A stretch of 28,076 nucleotides of DNA from contig CAZDBA010000055.1 in assembly GCA_964503615.1 (NCBI GenBank), forward strand, positions 1 through 28,076, given 5' to 3'. This document shows positions 22,587-28,076 of this stretch, piece after piece. The translations under genes were made by a program, and so were the position numbers. Position 1 is the stretch's first letter. Every line of letters begins with the position of its first letter. This stretch comes from CAZDBA01 sp964503615. GTDB lineage: Bacteria; Planctomycetota; Planctomycetia; Pirellulales; Pirellulaceae. Under the pieces are notes generated by a model that was given only the letters and a program-made list of their open reading frames with translations, did not search any database and had not been told where the DNA came from.

Positions 22587-24209
22587 CTATCGTTCCTTAT
22601 CCTCTGGAGAGTCTAAATCAATCACTTCCCCGCCGTTCGGAGTAATTAACGCTTTCAGCATGTCTGTTCCTATTTTCTTGGAAATCCGTCGTACCGATCC
22701 ATCCATCAAGGCCGCGCGAAACTGGTTCTCGTCCAACCTCAATCCTTTCCACGGATCGGTATCGTCCACGTTCCAATCCTGGGGCTTGGTCCAGATAGCT
22801 GCTTGATCGGCCTCAGTCGCCACGATCATCAGCGTATTACTTGCCCCATCAATAACGTCTCGAAAACGTAACGGATTTTCGGCACCTGGTCGAAATGCAG
22901 CCGTTGCCGAAAACGGTAACTGATAAACAGTCTTTCCTTTTTCTAACTTTTTCAGCAAGGGAGATTCGTAAACCAATGGCATTTGTTCGACTAGAGCGAG
23001 ATTGGCTTCGCTATTCCACGGTTCGTCCAGATTGAATTTGTTGTAAAGCTCAAACTCTTCGATGTAAGGCAAGATATGCACACGCCAACTCAATCCGGGC
23101 TGTCCATTTTCCAAAGTCCCCAGCGGATCGGGGAAATGGCCGTGTGCGGATTCATAGTTGTGCATCGCCAGCGCCATCATTTTAAGTTTATTGGATTCGT
23201 GGGTTCTTTTTGCTTTGTTACTGTATTCTTTAACGCTTGGTGTGAGCAGCAGTGCAAGATTATCAATTTGCTGCAGACTCAATTCGATTCGATTGCGACG
23301 ACCTTCCAGCTGCGGTCGCAGGTGATTTGCCAAACTCTCTTTTAATTCTTGGGAAAGAGTTACGTCAGCGCCCAACAGGCCATCCAATGTGCCTGAGAGA
23401 AATTTATTGAGCGTGGCGGCAGAGGCTTCGTTTTCCAAATCGATCTCAACCTGCACTTCAGCCTGCTCGGATGCAACCATTCGTATTGCCATCCAATTTA
23501 AATCGTCCGCAATTAAACGTCCCTCGATCTCAGGAAACTCAGGCAAATTATCACGACCTGGAAACAGGAGGTTTGCTGGAACTTGAAAACGAGGCAACAG
23601 TTCGCGAATCACTCTGCGAGTGTCCGAATCTCCGAAAATCACCAACGCAGCGCTTGCTTCCTCGATCGCCTCGAATGCTGAGCTGAAATCTCGTTCGTCG
23701 TCCGGCTGTTGAGCCAAAATCTGATCCAGCCGCGACTTTCCGTGGGCGAGATAGATTTTGTCATCTACTATTTTGGAGTCGAATGTGTGTCGATCTCTAA
23801 AAGCTGCTTCGAAGAGCCCCAGTACGAGTTTGGGGTCGTTCCCTTCATCGACTGGAACGACGAACAAGGGGTCACCCGTATTGATATCACTTGTGCGAAA
23901 CAAGGCATAGATTCGCGATAGCCCCATCTGTCGCAGATTCTGAATTTGCTGTTGAGCGTCTGCGGCTTGCGAAAACGCCTGCTCGATCTCCGAACTCAGA
24001 TCGGGCTCGATGCCCTTGCTTTCGAGCCCGTCCTTAAGCCCTACCAAATTGGTCTTCGTAAGATCGACAAAGCCAACCGCAACCACGTCATCAGTGATTT
24101 GAGATTCAAAAAACGTTGCCAGTGATTGACCTTTGACCTGATTCGTCAGGAAACAAGCCAGCAGTAACAAAGAACCAGCGCATCTAACGGTATTTCGAAA
24201 GTTGAACAT
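22587..24209 (-). CDS. Exported DUF1559-type protein, last gene of the ECF operon
   Basis: 540 residues with an N-terminal signal segment (about 8-28). L-L-A-C at Cys19 is a possible but imperfect lipobox; V-K-G-Q is an alternative signal peptidase I site. Residues about 30-330 form a domain I do not recognise (a helical and strand mix, R-I-Y-A-L-F-R-T-S-D-I). Residues about 338-540 match the planctomycete DUF1559 pattern: N-K-L-K-M-M-A-L-A-M-H-N-Y then GLSWRVHILPYIEEFELYNK at 372-391, and A-A-L-M-D-G-S-V-R-R-I near 503-513. The usual pilin-like N-terminal methylation motif is missing, so the DUF1559 region is fused behind another exported domain. AGGAG precedes the ATG at 24209. It starts 30 bases after the previous gene ends. 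Confidence 0.8.
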   Translation of the reverse strand: MFNFRNTVRCAGSLLLLACFLTNQVKGQSLATFFESQITDDVVAVGFVDLTKTNLVGLKDGLESKGIEPDLSSEIEQAFSQAADAQQQIQNLRQMGLSRIYALFRTSDINTGDPLFVVPVDEGNDPKLVLGLFEAAFRDRHTFDSKIVDDKIYLAHGKSRLDQILAQQPDDERDFSSAFEAIEEASAALVIFGDSDTRRVIRELLPRFQVPANLLFPGRDNLPEFPEIEGRLIADDLNWMAIRMVASEQAEVQVEIDLENEASAATLNKFLSGTLDGLLGADVTLSQELKESLANHLRPQLEGRRNRIELSLQQIDNLALLLTPSVKEYSNKAKRTHESNKLKMMALAMHNYESAHGHFPDPLGTLENGQPGLSWRVHILPYIEEFELYNKFNLDEPWNSEANLALVEQMPLVYESPLLKKLEKGKTVYQLPFSATAAFRPGAENPLRFRDVIDGASNTLMIVATEADQAAIWTKPQDWNVDDTDPWKGLRLDENQFRAALMDGSVRRISKKIGTDMLKALITPNGGEVIDLDSPEDKER

Positions 24210-24239
24210 GTACGTAAAGCTCCTAATAGAAGTGTCTGT

Positions 24240-25757
24240 TTACTTGGCGACTTGAATCTTGATCCGCATTGGACGATATGTTCCACCTGAACGTGAACGT
24301 GGCAAATCGATTACCGCTGTATCACCATCCAACCAATAGACGAACTTTTGACCGGTAAACGGGTTCAACGGAACGGGTACGATCTTGATATCATTGATCG
24401 TTTTGGGAAGCTCTCCCGTCTCAGCAAGATGCATACGAACCGCTTCGACTGTTTGTAGGCCTCTTATTTCAGCTTCCGAGGAAAGTGCGGCTATTCGAAC
24501 GGAATCGAAGGCCGGAAGAAGCATTCCGGCGAGCCCCAAGCCTGGATTGCTAAAACCGGCAGCTCGGAGAGACTTGTCAAGCTCGTCTTCAAACGATCGG
24601 GAATCCTGGAACGGCACATAGAGACTTTTTTCACATTCGTTGGTAACTATAAGAATTTGGCGACGAGCATCGATCAGCATTACTTGTCCAACTGCCATCT
24701 CTTCGACAACGTCACGGCTCATCCCGCCTTCAACCAAACGGTCCTTAGCTGCGGAATATCCAATCAAACCCAATCCCACTCCCAAGCTACTTGGAGCCAC
24801 AGGACTATACTGCACTCCCAAATATCCGAAAGATTGGGAAATGCTTTTGAAGATTTCACCGTAGACTGCGTTCCACTGCTCTTTGGAGCGTTCAGCAGTT
24901 TCCGCATCTTCAAGAGCTGGGAACATTCGAAGCGCCGCAGACATTTCCAGTCGCATCGAGTCTCGGATCTCAATGCAGGGACTGGGGATTTCCGCCAGTG
25001 CCCAATAAAGGTTGGGTGAATCTTTGCCGGCGATCAACTCGGCTAACATTTTGTTTCCAATTCGAACCTCTGCTATTGCAACCAGATCGGCTACAAGGAA
25101 CTTCATTTCAGCCACCGATCTGGCCAGTTTTAAATTCATTTTCAGAATTTCGATTGCATCCTCATACCGGCCTTCTGCAATCGCGTATCGGGCACTCAAC
25201 GCCAACATACGAGAGATTGATCTTGTTCCTTGAACGCTGGGCAATAGAAAACTAAATGTTTCCAGGCCACGCAGATCCTCTTCCTCGACACCCCAATCCA
25301 AATCACGACTTAGCGTTGCCCTTGCCATATGGTCGTTGATAAAGGTTTGGAAGGAGTCGGCGAACCGTTTTAGTTTGTCCATATCGCTTTCTTGCAAGGA
25401 CGTGTCCCAGGGTTCATTTTCATCTTCGCCAAACAACTCGTCCAAAAGATCGAGGTATCCTTTGTGCGTGTTCTCCCCCATAGATCGCAAATAGTAAGTC
25501 ACAAAATTGCCCGGTTTCGTTTCATGGGGCATTACCAACAGGCGATGTTTAAGTGCGGGGACTGGCTCGGCTGCAGGAGTGACTGTCATGTTGTAGATGG
25601 TCAAATTTCCTTCTGGTGTTTCTTCTTCGGTGATCGTGAGCTGTGGCGGTTTTGCCTCTGACGGTAGGCCCCCTCCCAGCCCAGCCAGCAAACAGGCCAG
25701 CAATCCAACCGACTTGGGCCTGCAAAACAACAACTTGCATAAGCGTAATCGAATCAT
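24240..25757 (-). CDS. Exported protein of unknown function, third gene of the ECF operon
   Basis: 505 residues; not recognised. The N-terminus is a signal sequence (S-V-G-L-L-A-C-L-L-A-G-L-G, with Cys22 as a possible lipobox Cys). Residues 36-90 are Pro/Glu/Thr-rich, followed by a largely helical region (about 95-430; Y-A-I-A-E-G-R-Y-E-D-A-I-E-I-L resembles a TPR-like helix pair). A closing segment (P-L-N-P-F-T-G-Q-K-F-V-Y and V-I-D-L-P-R-S-R) recalls the C-terminus of planctomycete helical exported proteins. Its start overlaps the stop of the upstream gene by 4 bases (ATGA). AAGGAG precedes the ATG and lies inside the upstream gene, so the two are translationally coupled. Probably an envelope protein under control of the ECF sigma factor. 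Confidence 0.75.
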   Translation of the reverse strand: MIRLRLCKLLFCRPKSVGLLACLLAGLGGGLPSEAKPPQLTITEEETPEGNLTIYNMTVTPAAEPVPALKHRLLVMPHETKPGNFVTYYLRSMGENTHKGYLDLLDELFGEDENEPWDTSLQESDMDKLKRFADSFQTFINDHMARATLSRDLDWGVEEEDLRGLETFSFLLPSVQGTRSISRMLALSARYAIAEGRYEDAIEILKMNLKLARSVAEMKFLVADLVAIAEVRIGNKMLAELIAGKDSPNLYWALAEIPSPCIEIRDSMRLEMSAALRMFPALEDAETAERSKEQWNAVYGEIFKSISQSFGYLGVQYSPVAPSSLGVGLGLIGYSAAKDRLVEGGMSRDVVEEMAVGQVMLIDARRQILIVTNECEKSLYVPFQDSRSFEDELDKSLRAAGFSNPGLGLAGMLLPAFDSVRIAALSSEAEIRGLQTVEAVRMHLAETGELPKTINDIKIVPVPLNPFTGQKFVYWLDGDTAVIDLPRSRSGGTYRPMRIKIQVAK

Positions 25758-26398
25758 GAATTTTCTCCTTGCAACGGTTGCTTGTTCTCTTCGATGCGTG
25801 GTGTGTAGCGTTTGACCGCTCGTGACTCGTTCAATAACTCATTGAGCAAAGCCCGATTGCTTGTGTCGCGTGTTGGCCCCGAGCTCCTCGAACGATTTAC
25901 CGCGAATTTTGACCAATCATAAATGTCGGCGCGTTGACCAAGTCGAAACGGTGATTGATTCGCCGTCCAAACGGCTGGCAGTTTGTTGCGGTATGATTGG
26001 AGCACGGGGGCTACAGGTGGTTGACTTGCCGATTCGCTTCCAGGCTGTTCGTGCTCAGAGCTTTTAACTTCGACATCTGAAAGGAGCCCAGCGGACGATT
26101 GTGCGATCGGTGGCTGCTGTGATGGACTTTCAGCCAAAGGCGAGAGCAACATCAGCGCCAGTGCGGCCGAAAGTGTTGCAAACGCGCCCGTAGTAATCAT
26201 CCAGATACGACCAACCGATTTTGGTGTAGAGGCGTTGTCGGCGTTGTCGGGAGCTGGAAGCAATTCGGAACGCGCTGCCTCGTACCCCGCACGGTACAGC
26301 ACTTCGTCTCGGTTCAGCACTTGACTTGTCGGTCGCGTCTGGGACAGTTGTTGCTCCAGAGCGCCTAGTTCGTCTGGCAATTCGAACGGTTCGGACAT
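25754..26398 (-). CDS. Single-pass membrane protein, putative anti-sigma partner of the ECF factor
   Basis: 214 residues: a cytoplasmic N-terminus (about 1-64) with the pattern L-N-R-D-E-V-L-Y-R-A-G-Y-E-A-A-R (28-43), one transmembrane segment (about 65-87, I-W-M-I-T-T-G-A-F-A-T-L), and a Ser/Pro/Gln-rich periplasmic tail. The R-D-x-x-x-Y-x-A-G motif recurs, as I recall, in membrane proteins next to planctomycete ECF genes; this is memory, not a search. No zinc-binding anti-sigma H-x-x-x-C-x-x-C motif is present, so it is not a ZAS-type anti-sigma factor. It overlaps the sigma gene by 34 bases (26365-26398) and the next gene by 4. Its role as a sigma regulator is inferred from context. Confidence 0.7.
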   Translation of the reverse strand: MSEPFELPDELGALEQQLSQTRPTSQVLNRDEVLYRAGYEAARSELLPAPDNADNASTPKSVGRIWMITTGAFATLSAALALMLLSPLAESPSQQPPIAQSSAGLLSDVEVKSSEHEQPGSESASQPPVAPVLQSYRNKLPAVWTANQSPFRLGQRADIYDWSKFAVNRSRSSGPTRDTSNRALLNELLNESRAVKRYTPRIEENKQPLQGENS

Positions 26399-26886
26399 GG
26401 ATCCAGTATCTCCTTTAGTCGTTGCAAAGCCGCCACATAGTTTCGCTGGGCTTTGCTTTTACTTGTTTCAGTGACTTCTGCAATGTCGTGCCATTTCATC
26501 TGGCTCCAGATGCGCAACACGACTAACTCTCGCTGGTAGTCAGAAAGCTCGTTGAGCGCTTTTTCGAGCTCCGCTTTTTCCAACTGCCTATCAAGCGAGC
26601 GGGTGGGCGAGCTCTCGATCAACAAACTCGCCAAGCGTTCATGATTGGCGCGACGTTTCGCAGAGCGAAGTGCATTTTGAGCCTTGTTCCGCACTACGCT
26701 GTACAGCCAAGCGATCGGACGGTCCGGTCGATCGTCCAGTTTGGCCAATGCAATAAACGCCTCCTGAACGCAGTCTGCACCCAGGCAAGTCCACTCGGCA
26801 GCGTAATGTTCCAGAGTCGCTCCGTGCGCGCCGAACAACTCACCGATTTCAGTGGGTGTGAACGCCTTTGCCAAAAGTGTCTCCAA
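26365..26886 (-). CDS. ECF sigma-70 factor, first gene of a four-gene operon
   Basis: Extracytoplasmic-function sigma factor, 173 residues. Region 2 is about 15-80 (A-D-C-V-Q-E-A-F-I-A-L-A and A-W-L-Y-S-V-V-R-N-K-A-Q-N-A-L-R). Region 4 is about 105-162 (L-S-D-Y-Q-R-E-L-V-V-L-R-I-W and the HTH W-H-D-I-A-E-V-T-E-T-S-K-S-K-A-Q-R-N-Y). Regions 1 and 3 are absent, as expected. The start is read as TTG at 26886 with no clear Shine-Dalgarno; a nearby alternative start cannot be excluded. The next gene begins inside this one. The upstream interval to the ubiA-family gene (26887-27066) is divergent and must hold both promoters; no -35/-10 pair could be assigned with confidence. Confidence 0.85.
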   Translation of the reverse strand: METLLAKAFTPTEIGELFGAHGATLEHYAAEWTCLGADCVQEAFIALAKLDDRPDRPIAWLYSVVRNKAQNALRSAKRRANHERLASLLIESSPTRSLDRQLEKAELEKALNELSDYQRELVVLRIWSQMKWHDIAEVTETSKSKAQRNYVAALQRLKEILDPCPNRSNCQTN

Positions 26887-27066
26887 TTACGCTAAACTTT
26901 GCTTTCTATCCCGATGTCACCCGCCAACTATCATTTTCCCATAATTCCGGCAACGGTTCAGGATTTTTTTGTTCTGCCCTTGGTAATGTCCCAAGAAAAG
27001 CACCTACACGTTAAACTTAGCCTGTCATTCGTGTTCTTTCGGGTGCAATCATCTCCGAGGAGTCGA

Positions 27067-27918
27067 ATGTTGAATCAGCTGCTGGATATTATCAAAATCT
27101 CCCGCCCGGGTTTTTGGCCAACGCACGTCTGGTTCTATCTACTGCCGTTTGCGGAGCGCAACATGTTTGGCTCGCTCCCATTTTGGTTAGGGGGAATCTA
27201 TGTTTGTTTTCCGCTTTCCTTGATGCTCTACGGCTGGAACGACATCGGTGACTGGGAGACCGACCAACTGAACCCGCGCAAAGACAGCTGGTTGTTTGGA
27301 GCGAGGCCGGATGAAACGATGCGAAATCGACTGCCTTGGACTATTGCCGCCGTTCAAATTCCGTTCGCGTTCCTGTTTGTGTGGCTTGCCGGGCCGAGGA
27401 TGTTGTTGATTCTGTTGCTGATGGTCGCCACAAACGCGACCTACAACACGCTGGGCTTTAAAAAAATCGCGGTGTTGGATTTGCTGAACCAAGCTGGATA
27501 CGCACTGATGTTTGTGTTGGCTAGTTGGCTTTGCCGCGTTCCCCAATTGCATCTGGCCGCAATTCTATTCGGCGTTCTGTTTGCAATGCAAAGTCATCTA
27601 TTCGGCCAACTGATGGATGTAGACCAAGACGCAGCGGCCGGACGAAAGTCGACGGCAGTTCTGATCGGTGTGTTCAAGTCGAAAGTTCTGTTGGCTTGTT
27701 TGATGTTCGCAGAATCGGCGATCGCATTCACCTTTTTCAAAGGAGCCTACGTTGGCGTGTTTATGTCGGCGGGCGGAGTGTTCTTTTTGGCCGATGCATT
27801 TTTGGGCCCCGACAAGTATCCATCGTGGTTTGTCAAAGCGTTTTTTATTGGTTGGAACATCGTGGTGATCGTTACGATGCATTTCATTTGGGCCCACGGA
27901 ACGTTTTTGCTAAGCTAA
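27067..27918 (+). CDS. UbiA-family prenyltransferase
   Basis: Integral membrane prenyltransferase, 283 residues, several hydrophobic helices. The two Mg2+/prenyl-diphosphate motifs are present: N-D-I-G-D-W-E-T-D (Asn58-Asp59, Asp62, Asp66) followed by N-P-R-K-D, and L-M-D-V-D-Q-D-A-A-A-G-R-K-S-T-A (Asp184, Asp188). The R-K-S-T-A after motif 2 fits the chlorophyll-synthase/geranylgeranyl branch more than menaquinone MenA, but the acceptor cannot be read. The start at 27067 is chosen because GAGGAG (27057-27062) lies four bases upstream and the preceding 56 in-frame codons look non-coding. The gene is divergent from the ECF operon and complete. The C-terminus ends with a hydrophobic helix and short tail. 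Confidence 0.85.
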   Translation: MLNQLLDIIKISRPGFWPTHVWFYLLPFAERNMFGSLPFWLGGIYVCFPLSLMLYGWNDIGDWETDQLNPRKDSWLFGARPDETMRNRLPWTIAAVQIPFAFLFVWLAGPRMLLILLLMVATNATYNTLGFKKIAVLDLLNQAGYALMFVLASWLCRVPQLHLAAILFGVLFAMQSHLFGQLMDVDQDAAAGRKSTAVLIGVFKSKVLLACLMFAESAIAFTFFKGAYVGVFMSAGGVFFLADAFLGPDKYPSWFVKAFFIGWNIVVIVTMHFIWAHGTFLLS

Positions 27919-28076
27919 GCTAGGTTCTCGACTACGGTTCGAATCCGGACGAAACAATGGCAATCGCCAACCCGACAATTCGGTTTCGAGCGAAGGACAA
28001 ACGACAGCGCCTATTCCCCAGCCAAAAGACCTTGAGCCAGAATCATTCTTGGATCACGAACTCTTGCAGAGCTTCT
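27919..28076. other. Right-edge region, no gene assigned
   Basis: 158 bases after the prenyltransferase. Two plus-strand frames remain open to the edge: one from an ATG at 27958 with a basic, shadow-like composition, and one without a good start but a more natural acidic composition ending P-E-S-F-L-D-H-E-L-L-Q-S-F. Neither has a visible ribosome binding site. A gene entering from the right on either strand cannot be excluded. Confidence 0.3.

Noticed and set aside
26899..27066. 56-codon N-terminal extension of the UbiA-family gene
   Set aside because: The extension is non-conserved in appearance, and a GAGGAG site precedes the internal ATG at 27067.
1..28076. Mobile element, prophage or defence island
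   Set aside because: No transposase, integrase, phage structural, restriction or toxin gene was recognised, and gene content and codon style look uniform.

Overview
The window looks like a chromosomal segment of a planctomycete, most likely family Pirellulaceae (Rhodopirellula/Mariniblastus-like). The evidence is: a secreted protein beginning with an E-N-L-E-S-R-R-L-L-A-G-D motif, which is typical of planctomycete exported proteins; two secreted proteins ending in planctomycete-style dockerin/EF-hand pairs (GDVNxDGxxDFxDI); a Tat-exported Gfo/Idh/MocA oxidoreductase; DUF1080 and DUF1559 proteins; an ECF sigma operon with a single-pass membrane partner; mid-range GC; few canonical terminators; and the dispersed repeat GGAAACCCGACGCGTTAGC near gene ends. 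This is pattern recognition only; no database search was run. No tRNA, rRNA, CRISPR array, transposase, integrase or phage gene was seen.

Layout. 1-5606 (+ strand) is a run of envelope/extracellular genes: a very acidic multi-domain secreted protein interrupted by an assembly gap, an SLBB/Wza-type polysaccharide export protein, and a dockerin-bearing secreted protein. 5730-8226 (- strand) holds a two-helix membrane protein with a coiled-coil tail and an exported ApbE-type flavin transferase. 8589-9959 (+) is a Tat-exported oxidoreductase. 10245-11165 (-) is a RpoD-type sigma factor lacking region 1.1, divergent from a small degenerate receiver protein (11512-11892, +). 11915-12170 is a repeat-rich intergenic block containing a long hairpin and a 16-bp tandem array with a second assembly gap. 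12182-13195 (-) is a second dockerin-bearing protein. 13542-15114 (-) is a two-gene operon: an HTH-PTS EIIA fusion followed by a twin receiver-like protein. 15368-17861 (+) carries a divergent MurE-like ligase and a DUF1080 protein. 17917-19878 (-) is acetyl-CoA synthetase. 20062-22159 (+) holds a small membrane peptide and an orphan PAS histidine kinase. 22587-26886 (-) is a four-gene ECF sigma operon. 27067-27918 (+) is a UbiA-family prenyltransferase.

How the genes may work together. Most of the window is a mix of housekeeping and signalling genes rather than one mobile island. Three groups stand out. First, the ECF operon (sigma, membrane partner, ~500-residue exported protein, DUF1559 protein) has overlapping genes and looks like a self-contained envelope-signalling unit. 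Second, a PTS-Ntr-like EIIA domain fused to a DNA-binding domain is paired with a protein made of receiver-like folds that lack the normal phosphorylation pocket, and another phosphorylation-dead receiver lies 2.5 kb away. Third, the exported oxidoreductase and the DUF1080 protein belong to families linked to 3-keto-glycoside chemistry, though they are 7 kb apart here.

Both 100-N gaps are flanked by tandem repeats (12-bp in a coding region, 16-bp between genes), so they look like collapsed repeat arrays of unknown length. The reading frame shows that the first gap cannot truly be 100 bases if the gene is intact.
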